From assembly GCA_022511075.1 (NCBI GenBank), contig JAFLSE010000025.1, forward strand, positions 1 through 40,548: a stretch of 40,548 nucleotides of DNA, read 5' to 3'. Below the pieces are notes generated by a model. That model saw only the letters and a program-made list of their open reading frames with translations, searched no databases and was not told where the DNA came from. This document shows positions 25,745-33,772 of this stretch, piece after piece. The first letter of the stretch is position 1; each line of letters begins with the position of its first letter. Source of the DNA: Prevotella sp. GTDB lineage: Bacteria; Bacteroidota; Bacteroidia; Bacteroidales; Bacteroidaceae. The translations under genes and the position numbers were made by a program.

Positions 25745-27082
25745 ATGGAACAGAGTAATGGAAGTTTAAAGAGCACGATAGCCGTGTCTCTGACCAATTA
25801 TTTAGATGCGGGCGCTATTGTGGCTGGAGCCAGCGGACTGACGTTGTGGAAAAACTACCTCGGACTGTCGGAGATGCATCTGGGTTGGCTTAACTTTATC
25901 AGTGCCAACTGTTTAGGTGCTGCCGTAGGTGCTATCATCGGTGGTTTCTTGGCAGATAAGTATGGGCGCAAGTTTATCTTCACCTACAATCTGTTGGTAT
26001 ATATGGCGGGTGTATTGCTCGTCATGCTTAGTGTCAATTTCCCCATGCTGTTGTTAGGTTTCCTCGTTACGGGTATCAGCGTTGGCGTGGGTGTGCCTGC
26101 CTCGTGGACTTATATCTCTGAAAGTTCGGAGAATAACAATCGCGGTCGAAACATTTGTATCTCGCAGATGTCGTGGGGCATCGGTCCTATGGTCATCCTG
26201 CTGTTAGGCATGTTGTTTGCTCCTGGCGGTTATCTGTTCAGTTGGGTAGAGGCTGTCGCCGCCTTGTTTGTTGGTGGCAGTGCCAGCACGGATATTGTCA
26301 ATGTGTTCTCGTCTCGTATTGTCTTCCTGTCGCTGTTTGTCGTGGCTTTCATAGCTTGGAATCTACAGCGCGGCTTGCAGGAGAGTGCTGAGTTTGAGGC
26401 TACGAAGGCTCAGGGCAAGAAGAACGGCTTGCTGGATAACATCAAAGTGCTGTTCTCTAACAACGTTGCAGTAAAGACCGTATGCTTCTTGGCAGTAATC
26501 TATCTGACGTGGAATCTCGTGGCATCGGTGATGGGATTCTTCCAGCCGCACATCTATGAGACGGCAGGTGGCGTTTCCAACGAGCAGGCTAACTGGATGA
26601 ACTTCATACAGTGGGCTATCATAGTTGGAGTAACCTTCATCACTTCAAGATTCATCGACAAGACCTCGCATAAGGGAATCTATATTTTCGGTCTTTTGGC
26701 TGCACTCAGTGCGTGGCTTGTCATCGTCACTATCGGAGTAAACGGTCATGCCGGACTGTGGGCTTTTGCCATCCTCTGGGGTGTACAGGGCGGTGCTTCT
26801 CCGCAGATATTCTATGCGTTGTGGGGTAGCGAGTTGTTCCCTGCAAAATTCCGTGCAGGAGCGCAGGGCATGATGTTCTTTGTTGTTCGCGGTCTGTCGG
26901 CATTGTGGGGTCTCATCTTTACCTATATCTACGGAGAAAACGGTGAGGGCTTTACCATCGCAGCCTATTGCATGATAGCCCTGCTGCTCATTTCGTTGGT
27001 AGTAGGTGTTATCGGTGCCCCAAACACCCGTGGGCGAGCTTTGGAGGATATCACGAAAGAGCGTTACGGCAACGACTATTAA
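25745..27082 (+). CDS. MFS sugar transporter, probable L-rhamnose permease
   Basis: 445 residues with 12 predicted membrane helices. The loop after helix 2 has the sugar-porter signature GGFLADKYGRKF. The cytoplasmic end of the last helix has PNTRGRALEDI, typical of the sugar-porter family. It lies 4 bp after the isomerase and 47 bp before rhaD, so it is expected to import the operon's substrate by proton symport. It is unrelated to the RhaT permease of enterobacteria. Substrate is inferred from context. Confidence 0.85.
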   Translation: MEQSNGSLKSTIAVSLTNYLDAGAIVAGASGLTLWKNYLGLSEMHLGWLNFISANCLGAAVGAIIGGFLADKYGRKFIFTYNLLVYMAGVLLVMLSVNFPMLLLGFLVTGISVGVGVPASWTYISESSENNNRGRNICISQMSWGIGPMVILLLGMLFAPGGYLFSWVEAVAALFVGGSASTDIVNVFSSRIVFLSLFVVAFIAWNLQRGLQESAEFEATKAQGKKNGLLDNIKVLFSNNVAVKTVCFLAVIYLTWNLVASVMGFFQPHIYETAGGVSNEQANWMNFIQWAIIVGVTFITSRFIDKTSHKGIYIFGLLAALSAWLVIVTIGVNGHAGLWAFAILWGVQGGASPQIFYALWGSELFPAKFRAGAQGMMFFVVRGLSALWGLIFTYIYGENGEGFTIAAYCMIALLLISLVVGVIGAPNTRGRALEDITKERYGNDY

Positions 27083-27129
27083 ACCAATATATCATTCATT
27101 TGTAAATCATTAAACGAAGTATAAAGAAT

Positions 27130-27951
27130 ATGAAGTCAATATTAGAAAACCGCCCTGAATTGAAAGCGGTAGTTTATCAGATAGCAGAGGTGGCTGGCTA
27201 TCTCTGGGAAAAAGGTTGGGCAGAGCGCAATGGTGGAAACATTGTTGTGAACATTACCGACCTCGTAGACGATGAGATTAAGGCGATGCCTGCAATAGCA
27301 CCAGCAACAGCCATTGGCACAACATTGCCAAAGCTCAAGGGTTGTTACTTCTACTGCAAGGGCACGGGCAAGCGCATGCGCGACCTCGCTCGCTTCCCTA
27401 TGGAGAACGGCTCAATAGTACGCATCTGCGACGACTGCGCAAGCTACGAGATTATAGCCGACAGCGCCGTTATTCCTACCAGCGAGTGCGCATCTCACTT
27501 TACAATGCACAACTATCTCATAGAGAGTGGCTCATGCTACAAGGCAAGTGTGCATACTCACCCAATAGAGCTTGTTGCCATGAGCCATTCGCCAAAGTTC
27601 TTGGAGAAGGACGTTATGGGCAAGAAGTTGTGGAGTATGATTCCTGAGACATTGGCATTTGCTCCGCTTGGTCTCGGCATCGTGCCTTACGCAATGCCAG
27701 GCTCTGTAGAACTTGCCGATGCCACACTTGAGCAAATCAAGGACTACGACGTTGTGATGTGGGAGAAGCACGGCGTATGCGCCGTTGGCAAGGACGTTAT
27801 GGACGCATTCGATCAGATAGACGTGCTCAACAAGGCAGCATGCATCTATATGTGTGCAAAGAACATGGGCTTCGAGCCAGAAGGCATGACCGACGAAGCT
27901 ATGAGCGCCGTGCAGGAAACATTCAACCTGCCAAAGACACGTCCGTGCTGA
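27130..27951 (+). CDS. rhaD: Rhamnulose-1-phosphate aldolase
   Basis: A class II (zinc) aldolase of 273 residues that cleaves L-rhamnulose-1-phosphate to DHAP and L-lactaldehyde. The E. coli RhaD signatures are in place: EKGWAERNGGN near 27-37, GTGK, PTSE with catalytic Glu119, and zinc ligands His142, His144 and His214 (E. coli 117, 141, 143 and 212). The length equals that of RhaD and is longer than FucA. This gene gives the operon its rhamnose assignment. A terminator follows at once. Confidence 0.93.
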   Translation: MKSILENRPELKAVVYQIAEVAGYLWEKGWAERNGGNIVVNITDLVDDEIKAMPAIAPATAIGTTLPKLKGCYFYCKGTGKRMRDLARFPMENGSIVRICDDCASYEIIADSAVIPTSECASHFTMHNYLIESGSCYKASVHTHPIELVAMSHSPKFLEKDVMGKKLWSMIPETLAFAPLGLGIVPYAMPGSVELADATLEQIKDYDVVMWEKHGVCAVGKDVMDAFDQIDVLNKAACIYMCAKNMGFEPEGMTDEAMSAVQETFNLPKTRPC

Positions 27952-27967
27952 TTTGTGATAAAGCAGA

Positions 27968-28008
27968 ATAAAAAAACGGAGGTCATTAATAGTGACCTCC
28001 GTTTTTTT
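27968..28008 (+). terminator. Rhamnose operon terminator
   Basis: 15-bp stem (27971-27985 with 27993-28007) with a T run inside and after the 3' arm. Confidence 0.9.
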
Positions 28009-28078
28009 ATTTTCATAGCATTGCCATGCAGCTCGATACTCCGAGGCTTGTGGCTATGGCAGTTAGCTAATAACTAAA

Positions 28079-28290
28079 CACTGAACACTAATCACTTATA
28101 GATAACCAGTCTCGATGCCTCTTGAATGCCGTTTCGATGCCCGATGAAGCCTGCTTCGTTGGCTGTTGAAGCTGGCTTCGATTGTTGACGAAGCCGCAAG
28201 CGTTGGCAGATGAAACCAAGTGCATTGAAAACATTACATATCCCCCAAGGAAAGTGTTTTGCAACATTGCTACAATGCTACATTTTATTT
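28079..28290 (-). repeat. Dispersed repeat, copy B, with flanking repeats
   Basis: 28127-28185 is the exact inverted match of 406-464. To its right, 28260-28285 (gcaacattgctacaatgcta) recalls the arms of the 131-354 element, so both parts recur together as in copy A. To its left, 28079-28092 repeats a piece of the cysS terminator. The gap 28009-28418 has no gene. Confidence 0.8.
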
Positions 28291-28418
28291 TTTTTGAGAT
28301 ATTTGCCAAATTAGGCAAAAATAAGTCATATAAAATGTTCAACAATAATTAAAGACCCAGCAGTTTTTCTGTTAAGTTTATTTAACGTTCGGGGAGGGAT
28401 AAAACGCTAACAATATAT

Positions 28419-28427
28419 TATCTTTGC
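28419..28427 (+). promoter_or_regulatory. Promoter -7 element of the small lipoprotein gene
   Basis: TATCTTTGC, giving a leader of about 30 nt to 28462. Confidence 0.6.
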
Positions 28428-28461
28428 AAAATATTTATACAAACAATAAAAATAAATGACA

Positions 28462-28710
28462 ATGAAAAAGATTTTTTTGTTTGCAGCCATAATATTATTA
28501 GCTGCTTGTGGAAAGGAAGATTCAAGTTCTTCAATGGTGAAAAAGGCTATTAGTGCAGCCGAAGAGGCTGTTCCTTCGGTGGAGTCGAAAAACCTTGGTA
28601 CTATACCGTCGCTTCAGCTTCAGTACAAGGAGGCAGAGAAACAGGTGAAGAAACTGCTGGAAGAGTTTGAGGAGAAAGCCAAGGGCGCTGATATGTCATA
28701 TATGATTTAA
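28462..28710 (+). CDS. Small lipoprotein with coiled-coil tail, unknown function
   Basis: 82 residues from the ATG at 28462; an in-frame ATG at 28456 adds only two residues. MKKIFLF, a hydrophobic stretch and LLAAC (Cys17) form a lipoprotein signal. After a Ser-rich linker the tail is highly charged (EAEKQVKKLLEEFEEKAKG) and likely a single amphipathic helix. It lies 48 bp before the BspA-like gene and may share its transcript. Family not recognised. Confidence 0.75.
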   Translation: MKKIFLFAAIILLAACGKEDSSSSMVKKAISAAEEAVPSVESKNLGTIPSLQLQYKEAEKQVKKLLEEFEEKAKGADMSYMI

Positions 28711-28758
28711 ACAGGAAAACTAATATCTTATATTTTACAATCAAAAAATAGAATAATT

Positions 28759-30474
28759 ATGAAACTGAATATGAAAATCATTCTCACCTTGCTCCTGTGT
28801 CTGACAGGTATAAAGGTTTCCGCTTACGATGAATTGATTGACGGTATTTATTATAACTTTGATCATAATAATTTAACAGCAACAGTGACATATCGCAACT
28901 ATGGTGGGGATAACAGAGGAGCCTATGCTGGTGATATTGTTATTCCAGAACAAGTTGGAAGCGAAAAATTTAAAAAAACATATAATGTAACAAGCATCGG
29001 TAGTAATGCTTTGTACAAATGTTCTGGCGTGACTTCCGTCAAAATGCCTAATGGCATAAAAAGTATTGGAGGTTATTCTTTTATGGATTGTGGACTAACT
29101 TCCTTGACAATTCCCAATAGTGTGGTAACAATTGGTGAGGCCGCTTTTTCTGGCTGTAAAGGGCTTAATACGCTCGATTTAGGAGAGGGCGTAGAGACTA
29201 TTGACAATGAAGCTTTCATGAATTGCATTAGCCTATCAAGCATTATAATACCACATAGCGTAAAGAATATGTATATTTATAGTTTCAAGGGGTGCACATC
29301 ACTTAAAAAAGTGACATTTCACTGTGAGAATATTGGCTATTGGTTTAGCGGACATGATAATCTCGAAGAAGTAGTGTTTGGAGATGAGGTAAAGATTATT
29401 GGAGACGACACCTTTGCAGGAAGTTCTGGTGTATTTCATGATTGCAAAAACTTGACTTCCGTCACTATTGGAAATGGTGTGGAAGAGATAAAGAAATACA
29501 CTTTTTACGGTTGTAGCAAGTTGTCGTCTTTGTCTTTGGGAAATAGTTTGGAAGTGATAGGTAACTGCGCTTTTTATGGATGTGCAAAAATACCATATCT
29601 TAACATTCCCAACAGTGTAAGGAGCATTGGTGAACGTGCTTTTTGGCAATGTTATGATTTGACAGACGTATCTTTTGGCGATGGCTTGACAACGATAGGT
29701 GCTCAGGCTTTCTATGAATGCAGCAACTTGACGAATGTAACTGTCGGAAACAGCATTCAGACTATCGACGAGAATGCTTTTCAGTATTGCCGAAACATTA
29801 AAAAAGTAATGGTCAAGGATATTGTTGCATGGTGTAATATCTCATTTATAAAAGCTCTTCTATATGACTACCCTGCGTCAAATCCATTATATTACGCCGG
29901 ACACATGTATAGTGATGAAAATACGGAAATAACCGATTTGGTAATTCCTGACGCTGTAACAGAAATCAAAAACTATGCATTCCTCGGATATATGGGATTA
30001 AAGTCTGTCGTCATTCCTAATAGCGTGACAAGAATAGGTGGTTTTGCATTTTATGATGCTGAAAACATAACGGATGTGATATCATATATTCAAGAGCCAT
30101 TTGATATGAACGGACGGTCGGTTGCTTATCCTACATTTTCTAAGACAGTCTTTGACAATGCAGTGCTTTGGGTTCCGAAAGGTACAATCGAGAAATACAA
30201 AACAACTGAGGGCTGGAAGGATTTCTTGAATATAAAGGAAATAAACTCCTCTTCTGTATCCGCTATCCCATCAAGCCAATTGAAAGTGTATGCCAATGGT
30301 AACACTCTTTACATCAGTGGTGCTAACCCAGGTGAACTTATCAATATTTACGGCATAGACGGTGTATGTGTAAAGACCATTACAGCAACAAATGGTGTTG
30401 TTAGCACACCGTTAACTAATGGGCAAACATACATTGTCAAGACTATGGAGAAAACTGTGAAGATTAGAATGTAA
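28759..30474 (+). CDS. BspA-like leucine-rich-repeat surface protein
   Basis: 571 residues. An N-terminal signal (MKLNMKIILTLLLCLTG, cleavage near KVSA) is followed by a short domain and then about ten LRR_5 repeats of ~23 residues (roughly 70-440), recognised by SIG..AF..C..L..V.IP.SV. Such repeats occur in BspA of Tannerella and its Prevotella relatives, which bind host proteins and other bacteria. The C-terminal ~70 residues (LKVYANGNTLYISG to YIVKTMEKTVKIRM) look like a type A T9SS sorting domain. The gene is AT-richer than its neighbours and uses AT-ending codons, which may mean transfer or loose codon selection. Confidence 0.85.
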   Translation: MKLNMKIILTLLLCLTGIKVSAYDELIDGIYYNFDHNNLTATVTYRNYGGDNRGAYAGDIVIPEQVGSEKFKKTYNVTSIGSNALYKCSGVTSVKMPNGIKSIGGYSFMDCGLTSLTIPNSVVTIGEAAFSGCKGLNTLDLGEGVETIDNEAFMNCISLSSIIIPHSVKNMYIYSFKGCTSLKKVTFHCENIGYWFSGHDNLEEVVFGDEVKIIGDDTFAGSSGVFHDCKNLTSVTIGNGVEEIKKYTFYGCSKLSSLSLGNSLEVIGNCAFYGCAKIPYLNIPNSVRSIGERAFWQCYDLTDVSFGDGLTTIGAQAFYECSNLTNVTVGNSIQTIDENAFQYCRNIKKVMVKDIVAWCNISFIKALLYDYPASNPLYYAGHMYSDENTEITDLVIPDAVTEIKNYAFLGYMGLKSVVIPNSVTRIGGFAFYDAENITDVISYIQEPFDMNGRSVAYPTFSKTVFDNAVLWVPKGTIEKYKTTEGWKDFLNIKEINSSSVSAIPSSQLKVYANGNTLYISGANPGELINIYGIDGVCVKTITATNGVVSTPLTNGQTYIVKTMEKTVKIRM

Positions 30475-30528
30475 AACGTTTGCCGTATGTTACATTAATT
30501 GTGACTATGAACGAACAAGAAGGTTGGC

Positions 30529-30624
30529 ATGGTGCTCAACTCTAACATCTGGCTGAAACGACTTAAGGATAAAATCGTGGAGGCAAAGGACAAGGGCGAG
30601 GCGGTTTGGATAACGGTGAGATAG
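30529..30624 (+). other. Short open stretch between BspA-like and YolD-like genes, possibly a gene remnant
   Basis: 31 codons beginning ATG GTG CTC, reading MVLNSNIWLKRLKDKIVEAK and ending in TVR. The sequence is protein-like (regular amphipathic charges) but too short to assign. It could be the end of a decayed gene. I do not recognise it. Confidence 0.3.
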
Positions 30625-30634
30625 GGGAGAGCGA

Positions 30635-30666
30635 AAGGTGTGCAGCGCGTGAGCGTAGCACACCTT
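30635..30666. terminator. Hairpin with GNRA-like loop in the convergent gap
   Basis: 9-bp outer stem (30635-30643 with 30658-30666), a 2x2 internal loop, a 3-bp inner stem and a GTGA tetraloop on the plus strand. No T run on either side, so it may be a structured 3' end rather than a classical terminator. Confidence 0.45.
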
Positions 30667-30672
30667 GTTACA

Positions 30673-30882
30673 TTATATGATATCATTGTCTAAATCCACA
30701 TCATCAACCCCCATGAGGTGTTCCGTTTCCCTAATGGCATCGTCGTGCCCATTGAGGGCTGAGAACGGAGCAAACTGTGCTGCACGGTTGTACATCGACA
30801 TTTTGGGGTGTCGCTGTGAAACGTGGTGAGGCAGGTTTATTATATCCTCGTAATTGTCGGTAATATTATCGTTTTGCTTCAT
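30673..30882 (-). CDS. YolD-like small protein partner of Y-family polymerase
   Basis: 69 residues. The core PHHVSQRHPKMSMYNRAAQF followed by APFSALNGHDDAI matches small proteins encoded next to Y-family polymerases in Firmicutes (YolD-like family) and in Bacteroidetes. In that context YolD is thought to play a UmuD-like accessory role. The start overlaps the polymerase stop by 4 bp, so they are translationally coupled. The short acidic tail (VDDVDLDNDII) is not conserved as far as I can tell. Confidence 0.75.
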   Translation of the reverse strand: MKQNDNITDNYEDIINLPHHVSQRHPKMSMYNRAAQFAPFSALNGHDDAIRETEHLMGVDDVDLDNDII

Positions 30883-32372
30883 GCCTTGTGCCCTCCTATT
30901 TGCTGGTTACGGTCTTTCGCCGTTGCACCGTCGGCGAAGTTAAGACCCTTTAGTATTATGTTTTTTCCAAACTTTTTCCTTATATCAAGCAGAGTTTCCT
31001 GCATGCGACGCTCTTTTGCGAGGGCGGCATTTTCCTCGGCATGTCGGCGTGCCAGTGCCTCATAGTCGGTAAACAGGTCGGGTTGTATAGGTGCAGGCTT
31101 TGCCGCCTTTTCTTCGGCAATGACATTGTTTGCGGTAAGATTGAGACGATGAACGTGTAACGAAGAGTTTACGATGCGGTCGAAAAGCGGCATCACGGCA
31201 TCGGCAATGAGCCTGTTTGACGATGTGTGCCGGTCGAGATTAGCCGTGCCGTGGGCATGCTTTGGCACTTTACGACCATAACGGTCTATAGTGAATTTCA
31301 AGGAAACATCATTGCTGATATTGTCTTGTGCCGCATATCCCACCGTAAGCACGAGTTGGTTTGTTACAAGACGTTTGTCAAGTAATTCCAGAGACATGGC
31401 ATCTACCATTTCGCGCACCACCACGCGTGCCTTTTCCTTTGTGTATGCACATGACAACACTTGTCCGCTGCTAATGGAATTGGTTGTTGGCTTGTATGCT
31501 TTTACCATTTCCATTGGGCAAGGCTCCCACCCCCAAGCATGGTCTATTAGCAGTTCCGCATTAACTCCAAATAGTTCATACAGCAATTCCTCATTGTCGA
31601 TAGAACAGCGGGCTACCTGTCCCATTGTGTCCATTCCATAGCAATGAAGCCTCTTTGCCGTGCCCCTGCCCACACGCCAGAAATCGGTGATTGGACGATG
31701 ATTCCACAGAAGGCGACGATACGACATTTCGTCAAGTTCGGCTATACGCACACCGTCTTTGTCGGCAGGGATATGCTTTGCCACAATGTCCATGGCAATC
31801 TTTGCAAGATACATATTTGTGCCGATACCTGCGGTGGCGGTTATGCCCGTGGTTGCCAACACATCGCCGATTATCCGCATTGCCAATTGTCGGGGCGTGA
31901 GGCGGTAGAGTTTCAGATATTCTGTTGCATCTATGAAAACCTCGTCGATGCTATATACATGAATGTCTTCGGGAGCGATGTATTTCAGATATACCGAATG
32001 AACGCGCGTGCTGTATTCTATATAGAAAGCCATGCGCGGAGTGGCTGCTATATAGTCCACGGCAAGTTCAGGATGCGTCTGCAGTTCTGTGTCCAAAACC
32101 GACTTACCCACAAACCTGCCACAAGGTGCATGCCTCTGCCTTTCTGCATTAACTTGCTTAATGCGGCTTACAACCTCGAAAAGCCTTGGTCGTCCGGGAA
32201 TGCCGTATGCCTTCAGCGACGGCGACACGGCAAGGCAAATCGTCTTTTCCGTGCGACTGATATCTGCCACCACAAGATTTGTCGTCATTGGGTCAAGCCC
32301 CCGTTCAATACACTCAACGGAAGCATAGAACGACTTGAGGTCGATGGCTATATATATACGTTCATTCTCCAT
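30879..32372 (-). CDS. Y-family DNA polymerase (UmuC/DinB-like)
   Basis: 497 residues from the ATG at 32372; an upstream start at 32399 overlaps the promoter. Translesion polymerase signatures: AIDLKSFYASVE with metal-binding Asp11, and YSIDEVFID with Asp143-Glu144. The little finger domain follows, and a beta-clamp-binding motif QPDLF is at 430-434. The tail of 60 residues after the clamp motif is charged and helical. Its pairing with a YolD-like protein resembles the UvrX/YqjW-type loci rather than plain dinB. It would copy damaged DNA at the cost of mutations. Confidence 0.92.
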   Translation of the reverse strand: MENERIYIAIDLKSFYASVECIERGLDPMTTNLVVADISRTEKTICLAVSPSLKAYGIPGRPRLFEVVSRIKQVNAERQRHAPCGRFVGKSVLDTELQTHPELAVDYIAATPRMAFYIEYSTRVHSVYLKYIAPEDIHVYSIDEVFIDATEYLKLYRLTPRQLAMRIIGDVLATTGITATAGIGTNMYLAKIAMDIVAKHIPADKDGVRIAELDEMSYRRLLWNHRPITDFWRVGRGTAKRLHCYGMDTMGQVARCSIDNEELLYELFGVNAELLIDHAWGWEPCPMEMVKAYKPTTNSISSGQVLSCAYTKEKARVVVREMVDAMSLELLDKRLVTNQLVLTVGYAAQDNISNDVSLKFTIDRYGRKVPKHAHGTANLDRHTSSNRLIADAVMPLFDRIVNSSLHVHRLNLTANNVIAEEKAAKPAPIQPDLFTDYEALARRHAEENAALAKERRMQETLLDIRKKFGKNIILKGLNFADGATAKDRNQQIGGHKA

Positions 32373-32395
32373 TAATGTCTTACAACGTTTATCAT

Positions 32396-32404
32396 GCAAA
32401 TATA
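32396..32404 (-). promoter_or_regulatory. Promoter -7 element of the Y-family polymerase operon
   Basis: Minus-strand TATATTTGC, about 24 bp before the start. No LexA-type box recognised. Confidence 0.55.
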
Positions 32405-32515
32405 AACACTTTTGGAGTAATAATTAAATTTTGACTCTATATTTTTCCTTTTTTAACGGTTGCCGACTATCTGTTTTTTTTATATTAAACATAAATTTAC
32501 TTTTTCAGCACAACA

Positions 32516-32548
32516 TTTGCCTATTTTATGAAAAAGCAGTATCTTTGC
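32516..32548 (+). promoter_or_regulatory. Promoter of the small membrane protein / PAP2 unit
   Basis: TTTG (32516-32519), 20 bp, TATCTTTGC (32540-32548). Its position excludes the upstream in-frame start at 32528 and supports the one at 32582. Confidence 0.7.
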
Positions 32549-32581
32549 ATCGTTAAACTAATAAAAAACAAAAGATTACCA

Positions 32582-32827
32582 ATGAACAAATTTAAAGAAA
32601 TATTTAATTGGAGAAAGATTTTGCTATGCGTTGCCGACTATTCGTTTTTCCTTATTTTATGGATGCTATTAGGGTTGAATTTGCACATAAAGACTTTTGG
32701 TGATTCTGCTTTTAGTTTATTTATTTCTGGAATTATTGTGTATACTGGTTCTAAATGTATACTATTTATAATGAAACGAATAATGAAAGTTATATCTCAT
32801 TGGTATAAACGGACAAAGCAGATATGA
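32582..32827 (+). CDS. Small two-helix membrane protein, unknown function
   Basis: 81 residues with two hydrophobic segments (ILLCVADYSFFLILWMLLGL and LFISGIIVYTGSKCILFIM) and a basic C-terminus (HWYKRTKQI). It overlaps the PAP2 gene by 4 bp (ATGA), so translation is coupled and a joint function is likely. Family not recognised. Confidence 0.7.
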   Translation: MNKFKEIFNWRKILLCVADYSFFLILWMLLGLNLHIKTFGDSAFSLFISGIIVYTGSKCILFIMKRIMKVISHWYKRTKQI

Positions 32828-33615
32828 GAAACATAGCCATACTCATAGCACTGCTTGCCACCAGTATAGCGAATACAATACGAGCAGGCATATTACAGGA
32901 AGAAATCTTGCAAGATACGTGCAGCACAACGGAAAAAGAGCATAGGTTTGCAGCCCAAAAGATAGTATTGCCTGCAACACTGATAGCTGTAGGAGCATTT
33001 GGTGTGGAAAACGGGGCAATGCACAAACTTAACAACGAGATGCGCAATGCCTTTGGCAACGGGGAGCACAAACGGATAAGAGTAGATGAGGTAATGCCTT
33101 ACCTGCCGGCAGTAGCCTCATACGGTCTCGACCTCTGCGGCGTGAAAGCAAAGCATGAGTGGAAAGACCGCACAATCTTACTCGCCATGTCGTTTGTAAT
33201 AACGCAGGGCATGGCACAAGGCACGAAACGCATAGTAAGGGAATGGCGACCCGATGGCAGCGACCATCATTCCTTCCCATCGGGACACACGGCATCGGCA
33301 TTCATGGGTGCAGAACTCTTACGAATGGAATACAGCCACCAGTCACCGTGGATTTCCGTGGCTGGCTATGCCATAGCCACCGGCACGGGAGCATTGCGTA
33401 TGTACAACGACCGCCACTGGCTGAACGATGTCATAGCCGGTGCTGGTGTGGGAATACTCGGCACGAGAATAGCCTACTGGATATATCCCTGGGTACAGCG
33501 GCATCTTGTGATGCACAATGCCAAAAAGACGACATCGGCACTACTGATGCCGTATTATGATAACACTATGTCCACTAACGGAGCATACGGTATGATGCTG
33601 GCAGTATCGTTTTAA
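32824..33615 (+). CDS. PAP2-family phosphatase
   Basis: 263 residues, N-terminal signal-like helix. All three PAP2 motifs are present: KRIVREWRP (Lys135 to Pro143), SFPSGH (His155), and R192-x5-H198-x3-D202. These form the vanadate-sensitive acid phosphatase site with a phosphohistidine intermediate. Relatives act on phosphatidate, undecaprenyl pyrophosphate or lipid A phosphates. The catalytic side is probably periplasmic. The C-terminus ends in Phe with alternating hydrophobics, which can be an outer-membrane barrel end, but the N-terminal half does not look like a barrel. Translationally coupled to the small membrane protein. Confidence 0.88.
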   Translation: MRNIAILIALLATSIANTIRAGILQEEILQDTCSTTEKEHRFAAQKIVLPATLIAVGAFGVENGAMHKLNNEMRNAFGNGEHKRIRVDEVMPYLPAVASYGLDLCGVKAKHEWKDRTILLAMSFVITQGMAQGTKRIVREWRPDGSDHHSFPSGHTASAFMGAELLRMEYSHQSPWISVAGYAIATGTGALRMYNDRHWLNDVIAGAGVGILGTRIAYWIYPWVQRHLVMHNAKKTTSALLMPYYDNTMSTNGAYGMMLAVSF

Positions 33616-33620
33616 TATTT

Positions 33621-33650
33621 AATTCTGATTGTAATTATTCATCAGAATTT
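33621..33650 (+). terminator. Weak hairpin after PAP2
   Basis: 9-bp stem aattctgat/atcagaatt with an 11-nt loop. No T run follows, so termination is doubtful. Confidence 0.35.
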
Positions 33651-33659
33651 GTCAAAAAG

Positions 33660-33748
33660 CGGAAGATGAGGGATTCAAACCCCCGATACCCGTAAATGGG
33701 TATACCGGATTTCGAGTCCAGCGCATTCGATCACTCTGCCAATCTTCC
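33660..33748 (-). tRNA. tRNA-Ser (CGA anticodon)
   Basis: Acceptor ggaagat (from 33748) pairs with atcttcc, discriminator G at 33660. Anticodon stem ctgga/tccgg encloses ctcgaaa, giving CGA for UCG codons. The long variable arm (acccatttacgggt) is class II. Two tertiary positions are odd: D loop has G18 A19 (33732, 33731) and the T loop is TTTGAAT with U56 (33677). CCA is not encoded. Confidence 0.92.
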
Positions 33749-33763
33749 GTTTGAAATTCGGGT

Positions 33764-33772
33764 GCAAAGGTA
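33764..33772 (-). promoter_or_regulatory. tRNA-Ser promoter -7 element
   Basis: Minus-strand TACCTTTGC, 16 bp before the tRNA 5' end; same sequence as the tRNA-Leu element. Confidence 0.6.

Noticed and set aside
22746..27951. Fucose operon (fucK-fucI-fucP-fucA)
   Set aside because: The aldolase matches RhaD in length, catalytic Glu119 and zinc ligands, and the kinase is RhaB-like; the isomerase alone suggests fucose or arabinose.
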